Assembly: GCA_009760855.2 (NCBI GenBank)
Contig: WPIO01000009.1
Location: 2,418,501-2,482,500, forward strand
Source of the DNA: Cristatella mucedo
Taxonomy: Eukaryota; Bryozoa; Phylactolaemata; Cristatellidae
DNA: 64,000 bases
Direction: 5' to 3'
A model generated the notes under the pieces. That model was given only the letters and a program-made list of their open reading frames with translations, was not told the origin of the DNA and did not search any database. The translations under genes and the position numbers were made by a program. Of the stretch, positions 1 to 25,080 are shown in pieces (positions within the stretch are counted from its first letter, which is position 1; each line of letters starts with the position of its first letter).

Positions 1-95
1 GTTTGAGTCATGAGCAGACGATTCCGTATAGCCCGATTTAAAGCAGAGTGAAAGCTGCTAAGGCTCTTCTACTGCTGTATCAAAGAGGCCATTAA
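1..95 (+). repeat. tRNA-derived SINE type I, 3' part
   Basis: Opens with a B-box-like GTTTGAGTC and continues into the body shared by other copies here: AAGGCTCTTCT, a TATCAAAGAGGCC-like segment and an AT-rich end. It aligns by eye with the copy at 37925-38110. The 5' (A-box) half lies outside the window. Confidence 0.6.
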
Positions 96-845
96 ATAAG
101 CATCATCATAGCTTGCTATTAATGCAACTCGAGTAGAAATGAGCAGTAGTGACGTCAACAGGTAACTTCAAGAGATAACATAGCTAGTCGAAGCATGAGC
201 TCTCATCTGCATTCTACGTATTCCCAGAGCTGTTTTATTGGACTTGGTAAAGGGAATGGCTGGTCTTTCTAATGATTTCAATGGCCAGCAGCTGTGTTTA
301 CCATTAGCTCGATGCCTGATGAAGTCCCGCTCTTAAGGGCCAGTGTGGTTAGGTCATGTGAGCAGTCAAAACGTGCTCACTCTACATCCACAATGACTTA
401 ACCGTTCTACAACAGGCCCATCCCACTAGTTACACCAAATGTCTCTGGGCACTGAACACAACCCAAGTTGAAATTCCATGCAATCATTAGTGTAAGCAGG
501 CACACGAGTCATACTTATTACAACAGAGCTGTTGCAGTCCACATCAATTTTATTCTAGTCGTCAAAGCTACCGGGATCGATGGTCAACTCAAAGCCATGA
601 TGCTTTGCCTTTCTGTCTAACAGCAAGCCATACAGTCCAATCTTAACAATAATAATAATAATCTTGCAAAGTAGTCCAGGCTATTGTCCAAGGGAGAGCA
701 CGTGATAGCACCTTATTCTATCTAACACGGGGCTGCATTTGCTTGCATCCTTTCAAAGTGTTGAGCTCGGCCAAGGTCTGTTTCGCCCAGCTCCTGCTGC
801 TTTGACTCAAGACTTCAGAGCTCTGGTTCTGCTGCTACTAAGCGT
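96..845. other. Unassigned, probably CEP128 intron or 3' flank
   Basis: No coding segment with splice signals was recognised. A short (AAT)n tract sits at about 647-662, possibly the tail of a nearly complete deletion of a LINE copy. If the minus-strand gene continues to the left, this is intronic. Confidence 0.4.
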
Positions 846-2206
846 TAATAATAATAATAATAATAATATTGCACTTGATAAAGCGCCCTCAGAGAACTTA
901 ATCTCTTTCTAGGCACTTTACATTTGCTGCAAAGGGAAATGCAATTAAATGGTAAGTAAAATCCTGCTTGAAAAACAAACAAAATGAATAACATGGTTAG
1001 GGGTTACACGCACTGGGTCAGCATGCAAATGTGGTTAGTGGCAGCATGCACAGTGTCAGCACGCATAAGCACATCGAGGACGAATCACAGGGATCCACTA
1101 AATGCTGTCCTAAATAGGTGTGTTTTTAAGTTTCTTTTAAATGTGGTCAGGTCAGGGGATGTTCTGATGCAGGTCGGGAGGGAGTTCCAGGCTGTGGGAG
1201 CATACGAGCTAAATGCACGGTCTCCAAAGGATTTAAGGTTTGTACGAGGTATTTCTAGACTGTTGGATTCCGAAAAGCGAGTGGTACGATGCTTTGCCAG
1301 ATGGGGTAGTATATCTGAAAGATAGGCTGGAGCCATAGAATGAAGAGACCTAAAAGTGAGCGACAAAACCTTGAAGTCAATCCGTTGCTTGACTGGTAAC
1401 CAGTGCAGGTCGGCGAGAAGTGGAGTAATGTGGCAACTGCGATGCTCACGACAGACAAGCCTAGCTGCAGAGTTTTGCACCAGCTGCAATCGCCTGATCG
1501 CACATGCTGGTAGGCCAGTAAGCAGTGAGTTGCAGAAGTCGAGACGAGATGTCACGAATGCATGGACCAACTTGGACGTGGTATCCTTATCTAAACAAGC
1601 CCTAATTTTAGCAATGTTATGAAGCTGAAAATAGGCTGATTTGACTGTGGAGCTGATGTGGTCGTCTAACGAGAGGTCGCTTTGGAATATGACACCTAGA
1701 TTTCGAGCTGATGCAACTGGAGATATGCTGGCAGAGCCAATTTTGAAAGTCAGCCTTTCCTATTTCTGAATAACACTAGGTTTGCCCATAACTAGTAAGT
1801 TAGTTTTATCATCGTTTAGTTTTAGAAAATTTGCTGCCATCCATGATCGGATGTCATCAATGCATGCAGCAAGTGAGTTGAGAGAATTTGAGGTGCTCGA
1901 AGGCTGGGAGGGATCAAAGCAAAGGTACAACTGAGTGTCATCCGCATAGAAGTGAAAGCCTAGATTGTGCTTGGCAATCACATCAGCGAGAGGGAGAGTA
2001 TAAACGGTGAAAAGGACCGGACCTAGCACAGAGCCCTGAGGTACTCCATATTTTAGAGGTACTTCAGATGATCTTTGTCCATTCACGTCAACACTCTGGA
2101 GTCTCCGTTGTGCATATGCAGCAGCTCGGTGGCACCATTTTCTGTAAAATCGTCCGAGCATAAAAGGATAGATTACAGTTAGCAGCAATGTGCTCATAGC
2201 AAGCAT
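846..2206 (-). mobile_element. LINE family F1 (CR1/L2-like), 5'-truncated
   Basis: Read on the minus strand, the element runs from about 2206 to an (ATT)n tail at 846-868. The segment 1760-2206 encodes reverse-transcriptase motifs GVPQGSVLGP and FYADDTQLY, the YADD catalytic box. The segment 1085-1570 encodes the C-terminal domain with SRLDFCNSLL, HWLPVKQRIDF and SFGDRAFSSYAP, typical of CR1/L2/Rex1-like LINEs. A frame change separates the two parts, and the endonuclease end is missing. The 3' untranslated part (870-1000) holds the conserved stem-loop of this family. It is the best-preserved reverse-transcriptase copy in the window, but it is dead. Confidence 0.9.
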
Positions 2207-2755
2207 CCGGCTTCATGTAAGCCAATTAAGTTACTTCGATATTCCCTCTAAAAGGTAAAGCACGAACGCATCGTGGTTAACCTACTATGACCACTACCGA
2301 ATTGCCCTAAGGGTTTGCATCGAAGGCACATCGAAGCATGTGCACCCTTGCAATCATTTAGTGCCAGAGCCGGCGCACATTCAACGTTGTCTCTGCTCTA
2401 TTTAAATGCTGTGTGTAAATAATTCTAAACGAATGCCTCCACTAGCTTGCAGTCCATCTATGGAAGCACTGAGTGCTAGTCTGCGAGTGCTTCAGAGTAC
2501 GAGTCAGTGTGCAGCGACTGGCATCTCTTTGCACCTTAGTCAGCAGGTGGCCTGCCATGTTCAGCCAGTTCAGGGACCGAAGTAAAAAAAAATCTGGTGC
2601 CGGGTTAATATTCTTCAAGTCATCAAGGGGTCTATCAAGGCTTAGTTTGTCGGCCTACTGGGCAAGCGATGAGAAGAGGCAGCTCACCCACCGCTGCATT
2701 GACCCACCGCTGCAGTCACTGCTTTATCACTACCTCTCCCCCCTCGCTCCCCTGA
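2207..2755. other. Unassigned, probable CEP128 intron
   Basis: Nothing recognisable. A short A-run occurs at 2584-2592. No exon with convincing splice sites or coiled-coil coding was found between the LINE and exon 17. Confidence 0.35.
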
Positions 2756-2819
2756 GCAAGCAGTCGGAGGGCAAGCTGTGTCTGCAAGCAGTCGGAGGGC
2801 AAGCTGTGTCTGCAAGCAG
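2756..2819. repeat. 28-bp tandem duplication
   Basis: A 28-bp unit beginning GCAAGCAGTCGGAGGG is repeated exactly at 2756-2783 and 2784-2811, followed by the first eight bases of a third unit. It lies in the intron directly downstream of CEP128 exon 17. Confidence 0.9.
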
Positions 2820-2853
2820 CAGCATGTGGGATAGGGGGGGCGGGGCAGCTCAC

Positions 2854-17559
<14,706 letters not shown>

Positions 17560-18680
17560 GTCAGGCTACCTGCAGGGCGGTCAAAGCCTCGGTCTCTTCG
17601 CCTGGGCAAGAGCTCGCTCGCATTGCCCGCGTTCGCAGCTACGATCGCGCGAGGCCGACGCTAGAGACACTGCGAGTCTGTCGCGAGTCGTCACTTGCGG
17701 CGTCGCCGCAGCCTCAGATGACCTCACAGCAGACGCTTGCCTGCAGGCTGACCTGCAGGGGCATGCGGCAGCCGAGGCGAACTCACGCGCGCGCGCGAGC
17801 GACCGCCCCGATCAGTTGGCTGCCGGGCCGAGGCATGGGCAAGCCTAAGCCAGCCACCCGGATACAAAATAAAAAGCGCCGCCCGGCCGAGCCGGCGTGC
17901 CAACGACCGTAGCCAGAGGCGCTGCTACGCCGAGTCCTTGGTTACCTCTTATCCGTGCAGAATAAACAACCTATTGGATGACGGCGCCTTATCTGGCGTC
18001 AACATTCACCTTCGAAGGAATCTGGCAAGCGAGACGCTCGCTACTGTACACGCGAAGGCTCTAGCAGACGCCACCGCCACCGCCGTTCTATGCGGCTGGC
18101 CCAGCCGAATCCGCACGGACACGCATGCGGGTTATAACGGTCGCAGCGGCGAAAACAAATTTCCTCGGCCAAGCCACCCGATCAAACGGTCCGCAGCGGA
18201 ATCGGCTGTCAGTGCTCTTGCCACCCTCCTCGCCCTGAAGCCACGCCACTCGCGCACGAGGAACGCCGGGTTCGCGGTGGACGTTCTTACCGTACGGAAG
18301 GCTGCTTAGCTCAGCCGGCGCCATATTCAAACGACCGGCCGGAAGACAATTGTTCGCCGGTTGCTACCACGCGAGTCGCTACGGAAGCAGCGTGCGTTCC
18401 TAACGCGAGTTGCGCCGCAAGCGCTGGGCGGAGCTCGCTCCTTGTGCATTGCTGAAAAGTATCCAGCTGAGGCATTTCTCTGCGCATCCGTCTGTCTGCG
18501 ACGAGGGTACCGTAGTAGCGGGCGGACCGCGACTGCCAGCACGGAATACTTCGCGGGCTGTACAGGATCCCGGAAATGAGCGCCGTTAAGCGAATACCGG
18601 CTGTCTCCGCAAACGACGTGGAGGTTGTCACGCCACCACCACCAACGTCTCCCCGCTACAGCAGCCAATAACGGATTGCC
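17560..18680 (-). promoter_or_regulatory. CpG-rich region upstream of CEP128
   Basis: GC- and CpG-rich sequence, including a (CG)n run at 17790-17802, directly upstream of the start codon. It contrasts with the AT-richer repeats beyond. A CpG-island-type promoter is inferred from position and composition only; no TATA box or initiator was identified. Many open frames here follow from GC content. Confidence 0.35.
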
Positions 18681-18689
18681 TCGTGCGGG

Positions 18690-18885
18690 ACTTGAATCTG
18701 CGACCTCAATCGGATGGTGTTAGCGCCTTATTACCGGAAGAAGACCCGGCCGCACTCGTCGGCTAAGCACGCTATCGCATACTAAGTAGAAACATACTTT
18801 CGTCCAGAGTAAGACAGATCCATCCATCTCCGCGTTACCGACTCAGTGCTCTACCGGTTTGGCTATCAGGACGATCCATCATTCC
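18690..18885 (-). repeat. Possible tRNA-like element
   Basis: The minus strand shows an A-box-like TAGCCAAACCGGTAGAGC near 18870-18853, then about 120 bases later GATTCAAGTCC (B-box-like) near 18700. The spacing is too long for a tRNA gene. May be a rearranged SINE. Low confidence. Confidence 0.25.
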
Positions 18886-19111
18886 AAGATTAACACGGGG
18901 CTTACAGCATCGGCTCTAAGTATTCACCCACGCACTCGAGGCGAATCCCAGTTTAGTGCGTGAATGAAAAATTGCATGCTTACAATTGAAAATTAGTTGT
19001 TCCCAGCAGCAACCGTTGCGTCTGCTCTTCTCGGCGGCCGGAGAGAATATTCATAGTATATCTGATTGCGAGGTGGAAGTAGTGAAATGGCCCCAAGTAC
19101 TCCCTGCTTTT

Positions 19112-19200
19112 AATAATAATAATAATAATAATATTGCACTTGATAAAGCGCCCTCAGAGAACTTAATCTCTTTCTAGGCGCTTTACATTTGCTGCAAAGT
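19112..19200 (-). mobile_element. LINE F1 solo 3' tail
   Basis: (AAT)n, ATTGCACTTGATAAAGCGCC, stem-loop, then CTTTACATTTGCTGC, and stops. Nearly identical to the tails at 846-940 and 44819-44935. Confidence 0.85.
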
Positions 19201-19649
19201 GATACGCAATAGAACGAAATTTTACGAAGGTGGATGCGGAATCCCAGTTCTTCGGTCGCGGTTTAGGTTCCGGTTGTTCGGCCATTCCGCCTATTTGGGT
19301 CGTTTCCCACTATAGACGTAGGTAGCCCAAGTTCGGGGAGTATTTCCCCCGAAAGAGTGATTGTTTCGTTGAGAGCCTGTGAGGATAAAACTGAACTGGA
19401 CGCGCAGCGACATTGTACTTGCGAATAAATCTCCGTTAAATCCCCTATTCGTGTGTGTATCTCTTTTTAATTCACGCCATGAATTCACAACCCCTTAGAT
19501 ATATTAAGCAGGTTGGCGCCAGAAGCACTCATTTCGTGGCGGCCTGCTTATTTCGCATAAATGCCCACCGAGCCGTATTCGGCAGTAGGTACGCTGCTTG
19601 GTAAGCGGCAGATTACGCCTCTTCCACCGAGCCTTCGGCGTTATAATAC

Positions 19650-19651
19650 TG

Positions 19652-19717
<66 letters not shown>

Positions 19718-19769
19718 TGCGTGTGTGTGTGTGTGTGCTTGTTTGTGTGTGTGTGTGTGTATGTGTGTG
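19650..19769. repeat. (TA)n(GT)n compound microsatellite
   Basis: TA repeat to about 19674, then interrupted GT repeat. It directly abuts the F1 tail that begins at 19770. Confidence 0.97.
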
Positions 19770-19935
19770 TAATAATAATAATAAATTTGATATAGCGCCC
19801 GCAGAGACCTCAATCTCTTTCCGGGCACTTTAAATGTGCTGAAAAGGAAGCGCGATCGAATGGTCAGTCGTTGCATGCTCAATAAAAACAAGAATAAAGA
19901 CGGTACAGTTGGTGCCAAACTCAACTGCTAGACTT
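19770..19935 (-). mobile_element. LINE F1 3' fragment
   Basis: (AAT)n, GATATAGCGCCCGCAGAGA, then GGAAGCGCGATCGAATGGTC, which continues further into the body than the solo tails do. Confidence 0.8.
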
Positions 19936-19949
19936 TTCTGGCAGTCGCG

Positions 19950-20340
19950 GAAGTCACATTTGCCACATTACACCACTTCTCACCGACCTGCAGTACCGAC
20001 ATAAGAGTTTCGTGGCTCATGTGTAGGTCCCTTTATTCTCTTGAGCCAGCCTACCTATCGGAACTAATTCCCAATCAGGCTAGGCATTGCATCACATGCT
20101 CTTCTGACTCAATTTGCTAGTGTCTGCCTCTACCTAACCTTAAATTCTTTGGAGATCATGCTTTCGTTCGTGCGTCCTAAAGCCTGGATCTCACTGCAAA
20201 CTCTCGTCACGAAATTTCCTGACTTGAAATTTAAAAAGAAGCTAAAAACGCACCTGTTCGTCGCAAAATTTACCGAGTCCCTCGTAAGTATCCTGTGTGT
20301 ATGATTATGCAGGTTGATATTGAACATGCTCTCTAGAGAA
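19950..20340 (+). mobile_element. LINE F1 C-terminal fragment
   Basis: The plus strand matches CACCACTTCTCACCGACCTGCAG, CCAGCCTACCTATCGG and a GAGATCATGCTTTCGTTCG segment that lines up with the SFGDRAF coding region. It ends at AAGCTAAAAACGCACCTGTTCG. Frame broken. Confidence 0.75.
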
Positions 20341-20404
20341 TCAATCCACAACAACCTACCTCTGTGAGTGCCCGTACGTAGACGGTTCTGGCAATACACT
20401 TTCT

Positions 20405-20915
20405 GGAATGGTTTTGTCCCTCACTTTTAGGTCTCTTCATTCTTTGGCTCCAGCCTACCTATCAGATCGACTGCCCCACCATGCTAAGCATCGTACCACC
20501 CGCTTTTCGGAAACTAACTGTTTACTTATACCACGTACAAACCTCAAATCCTTTGGAGACCGTGCGTTTAGTTCGTATGCTCCCAAAGCCTGGAACTCAC
20601 TTTCGACTTTTATCACGACATCCCCTGACTTGACCACATTTAAAAAGAAATTAAAAACGCACCTATTAATGGCAGCATTTAGTGAGTTCATGCGATTTGT
20701 TCTTTATGTGCTTATGCGTGCCGATATGCATGCTTCTAACCACAATTAAGATGCTGACGCTGTGCACGTCACCCCTGATCACGTCGTTCATGTTGTTTGT
20801 CGAGCATGATTCAACTCACTATTCGATCGTGTTTCCTTTGCAGCAATTGTAAATTGAATAGAAAGAGATTGAGTTCCCCGAGGGCGCTTCAATCAAGCGT
20901 ATAATTATTATTAGT
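20405..20915 (+). mobile_element. LINE F1 C-terminus with 3' tail
   Basis: 20408-20749 is open and encodes LTFRSLHSLAPAYLSDRLPH and SFGDRAFSSYAPKAWNSL. It is followed by the full 3' untranslated part with the stem-loop and an (ATT)n-like end near 20905. It shows directly that the C-terminal coding sequence and the stem-loop tail belong to one element. Confidence 0.9.
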
Positions 20916-20929
20916 AGTAGTATTAATAC

Positions 20930-21115
20930 CTACCGAAAGCGTCCAAGGCTATGAGTGTGCTACAGAAAACTCTTCTGCGTAAGACCCACATAGCCTGTTT
21001 GGCTTCAAGGAACTGCAGACATGCATTACATTATATCGAAGGATTCCTACCGGTGCTACTTTTAACTACTCACTGCAGACTATACTAACTAATATAAAAT
21101 GCGACGTGGACGCTC
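20930..21115 (+). mobile_element. LINE F2 3' end
   Basis: Begins right after the F1 tail with CTACCGAAAGC and contains CTCTTCTGCGTAAGACCCAC, the F2 3' untranslated region seen at 24960-25070 and 42870-42985. Confidence 0.75.
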
Positions 21116-21174
21116 AAAAAGTTTGGCAAACAAAAAGAAGGCTTTAGGTGGTTGTTGAGTTCAACAAAGAATTT

Positions 21175-21235
21175 AAGATTGTAGATAGTAATAAAGGGCT
21201 GCTATACGTAGCTTTTTATTACTATCTACAATCTT
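21175..21235. repeat. Perfect 21-bp inverted repeat (hairpin)
   Basis: Arms 21175-21195 and 21215-21235 are exact reverse complements (AAGATTGTAGATAGTAATAA...) with a 19-nt loop that can itself pair partly (GCT/AGC). No similarity to the repeat families of the window. Confidence 0.9.
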
Positions 21236-21450
21236 TCCATGTAGCCCACTCGGAAGTAGGAATTTAATGTCTATACAAACGTTATATTGGGCATATTTTT
21301 TAGGAAAAGCTATTCACAGTCATATTTAAGTCACCTTAAAAACTGGCTAAATTGTAGGTGAAGATGGACGGCGAAACATCAAATGGCTTTGGATAAGCGA
21401 AGTTTTTAACTTCAGAAGAAGCTAAAGAGGCGGTCAAACAAACCAATGGA

Positions 21451-21451
<1 letters not shown>

Positions 21452-21493
<42 letters not shown>

Positions 21494-21494
21494 A

Positions 21495-21525
<31 letters not shown>

Positions 21526-21555
21526 GAGTGAGTGTGAGTTTGTATGTGTGTGTCT
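21452..21555. repeat. (TA)n(TG)n compound microsatellite
   Basis: TA then interrupted TG repeats, directly followed by the LINE-derived tail of the SINE at 21556. Confidence 0.95.
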
Positions 21556-21775
21556 ATTATAATTCACTTGTATAGCACCCTAAGAGAACTGAATCTCTAT
21601 CCAGGCACTTCACGAATATCCCACGGGTCTATCCAACGACCTCTTTATTCAAAGGTGATCCCTTGACCTCGGTCGTCAAAGGTGGCTCACTGCAGGACTC
21701 AAACCCTCGACCCGAGTGGAGAAGAGCAAGCACCTTACCTCATGGGCCAACACCCTGGTCTAAATCTAGGTGGCA
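21556..21775 (-). repeat. tRNA-derived SINE with LINE F1 tail (type II)
   Basis: Read on the minus strand: A-box-like TGGCCCATGAGG, B-box GGTTTGAGTCC, a short body, then GAAGTGCCTGGATAGAGATT and CAGTTCTCTTAGGGTGCTAT. This is the F1 LINE stem-loop tail fused to a tRNA-derived head. Confidence 0.75.
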
Positions 21776-22880
21776 GTTTATGATTAAAAGAAATATTTTT
21801 AATTATTGATCCACATTGAAGATTCAAGGTTCGACGTTAAGAGTGGCGCGATCGTATTCTAAACTTTCTCATTTGTGAGGATATTTTGTCTAAGTATTGT
21901 TTTAAAGAGGCAACAAGATTTATCTGGTCTACTCAAAGTGAAAGGTAAGGGCATCAAGGCTGCAGCCCCTTGGTAATCGGCACACCTCTCTACCAGAGTG
22001 CCGCTCGCGGCGACTGGTTGTTTAGTAGCAAAGTCAAAGTTCAGGCCTCTTTCATATAGCTCAGCACCCCATTGAAGTTTTCAGGCGAAGCCATTTAATT
22101 GATGTCCCATTTTTTTTCTGTAAAGACGCGGTTAATTTCTTACCCGAAGGATTGTGTTAATTTGATTGAACTTGCTTGGCTTCCTACAAAATCAGTCAGA
22201 TTATGACTGGTGCTCATATTTCACGGATCACAAATTATAAGGACCAGGAACGATTATGCGATAATCTATTGCCAAGGCTGCATGAAAGCCGAAACCAATG
22301 TAATAGGCTGAGCTCAGCTGTGCTCCCTGAGATGTTGCACTCCAAGTGCTTCCAGTTGTAATCCACGCCGATGAGCCGTACATGAGTCGCTCAGCGTCAA
22401 AGCCAATTTGGAGCACCTACAACCCTCCGGTTTAGTCAAATAGACTTCTCTACATTATGGATGTGGACTTGCTACGTTAAAAGTACGATGAGCGCTCGTA
22501 ACTTCTGCCGTGTTCCCCTACTGTTGGCATACGTGCGATGGTACTGCACGGAAAAATCGTCAGCCACAATTCCAAGGCCCAGAGCTTCACTAGTATTTGT
22601 CACCTGTCGGCCGCGACTAGCGCTTCGGCGAGCACTGCCTTCTATGTACGAGCAAGGAAGCAGCGGCAACGTATTTGTAGCAACGCCAGACACAAGCTAG
22701 CAAGATCGCCCAAGTACGTTGGTCAAACGAGACAATAGAATTAACGTCAGAGACTGGGTAGGTAGTCAGATAAAATATTGATCCAACCGACAGCCTCGAT
22801 ACCCTCACTAATGCAGGGAACATGTCAGTTAGGAGTGCTTGTGTCAAGCATGCAACCATATATTCTGTCCGTGTACAGAG
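21776..22880. other. Unassigned
   Basis: About 1.1 kb with no recognised gene or repeat. Short open frames lack coding character. Confidence 0.4.
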
Positions 22881-25080
22881 CCGCAGAGCTTCTTTTCAAC
22901 ATACGAACAACTTGAAAATATGCGCCTTGTTAAGCCCGAGATTGAATGCCGTTTCAAGAAGACTGGGTTAGATGAAGATCTAGCCAATTTCAAAAGCTTT
23001 CTTCGCATTTACACCCGGAAGCTTAAAAAGCCAGGGCTTCTTTTTTCGCGAGAAAATTGAAGTCCTGCCAGTCAGACTCAAAGCAGATTTGTATATAAGA
23101 CGGTAAACAAATTGCTGGTTAATACTGAGAGGCCTCACTCCCCAGATGTTTACGGCTCAGCCGAAAAGTTTTCAGCCTTCATTACTGAAATAATTGTGCA
23201 CGTTCGGGCCTCCGTTAAACCCTCTCCGACTAAAGCAGTTGCAGAATTGCAACCTGTAAGCTTCCTTAAAAGATTTTCAGAGGTTTCTGCATGAGATGTG
23301 GCTACCTTAATAAGGTCTAGTAAAAAGAGCTAATCTCCTGAAGACCTACCCATGAAGACCTGAAGGCCTATACTATCATCGCTGTGGTCTTCACAGGTAG
23401 ATCAACGTAGGTGAGCAATAAACGAGACCTTTAATGCTTCTCTGGAAAAAGGGATTGTACCCAAGTCCTAAAAATCGGCCATCGTTAGAACGATACTTAA
23501 AAAGTCTCAATTAGATACTGATGTCTATGCAAACTATTGCCCAGTTTCCTTACTTTCTTTTTTGTCAAATTTTCTTGAAAAATTGTCACTAAGCAGCTGA
23601 TAGTGCACGATGAAAAGAATGATATTTCAGAAAATTTTCAATGGAGGTTCAAGTGGCAGCACTCCACTGAAACTGGTCTGCTCCGTGTAACCAATGACAT
23701 CCTATGCAGCAACGACGACGGGAATGTCACTGCCCTAGCTCTGTTAGATCTATCAGCTGTCTCGGACACCTTTGATCACGATAACCTACTCAAAACGATT
23801 GAGAACACGATAGGTCTGGCAGATGATGCATTGGCATGATTGAAATCGCACTTGTCCAATCGTGTTCAATCTGAGCCATGTCAGGTTTCATCGGCCTGCG
23901 GAGTCGCTCAAAGGTCCGTCATCGCTTCTTTTTTGTTGTCCATATTATGATCAACCTCTGAAAAAGTGATTTGGGAACATGGAATAGGATGTCACTTTTA
24001 TGCTGACAATGCCCAGCTGTCTTTGTCCTTTAAATTGTCGGAATCTGCTGAGCGACTGATAAATTGAATGCTTCCCTTGTCGATATTCGGTCCTAGATGT
24101 CCGAAAATCTCCTTAAGCTAAATGACGATACAATTGAAGCTAAGCGTCGATAAAATTGAACTGCTCTCATAGGACACCATACACGTGCGACTGGACTAGA
24201 AGGCTTCGCTCTTCTACTAGGTGATGCTCTTGCGCGACTATCACCATGTGTTAGGAATTTGTGTGTGGTCTTCGACAGCTGTCTAAATTTTGAAAGCTTC
24301 ATTAAGATGACTGCTTCCATAGTTAGCCATCACATCCGACCCCCATCTAAGATTAGGAACTTTCTTCAACAGTGGTTTGCGAAAAATCTACTAGCTCATT
24401 TTTTTCTATCTCGGCTAGGTTATTGAAATTTCCTTTTGGATGTGCTTCCGAAAAAAGCTACAAGGCCACTGCAGCACTGCAGTTATGAATAAGACAGTAA
24501 AGCTATTTTAAAAATCCCAAAAGTTTGACCACGTGTCTTCATTGCTAGTAGAGCTTGGATGGTTGCCGGTTGATCAACGGATACAGAGAAACGTTCTTAC
24601 GTAGTCTCACAAGGCCCGTTATAGCTTGGCTCCTCTATACCTAGCTGAACTGCTGCACCAGTTTCAACCTCCTAGTACCCCCAGGTCCTGTAAGAACAAT
24701 AAAGTAGGTGTGCTATTTCTTCACTTAAAGACTGTGGGTGACAGAACCTTTTGCTCTGCAGGACTTAGACTGGAGCGCACTCCACAATTCTTGAGCAACG
24801 ACAACTAGTCTCCTGTTGCCGACTACTGCGCATCGCTTCCAGCCGTCCTCAACTGCTACTTCCATGATAATCTCTACTTCAACTTCTCTCCTGACTCAGC
24901 TGTGCTTCTTGCTTTCTCTTTGTTGCATGAGATGACGTCTGTTGGCTACCGAATGTGCCTACCGAAAGCCTAAGGCTGTGAGCAGGCTATACAAAACTCT
25001 CCTGCGTAACGCCAACATAGTCATCGTGGCTTCGTGCAGTTATAGACGGGGATACGGTTACACTAAATATTGACAGGATC
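22880..25080 (+). mobile_element. LINE family F2, longest copy, degenerate
   Basis: Plus-strand pieces in the expected order: a pre-RT linker (22900-23290), an RT segment at 23603-23839 with ALALLDLSAVSDTFDHDNLL, a GVAQ(R)SV piece near 23905, FYADN near 23998 in place of YADD, a C-terminal domain at 24626-24808 (LAPLYLAELLHQFQPP, KTVGDRTFCSAG), and the F2 3' region to about 25070. Many stops and frameshifts; inactive. Confidence 0.8.

Noticed and set aside
18840-18885. Possible tRNA gene on the minus strand
   Set aside because: An A-box-like sequence is present, but no B-box lies at tRNA distance and no cloverleaf could be drawn.
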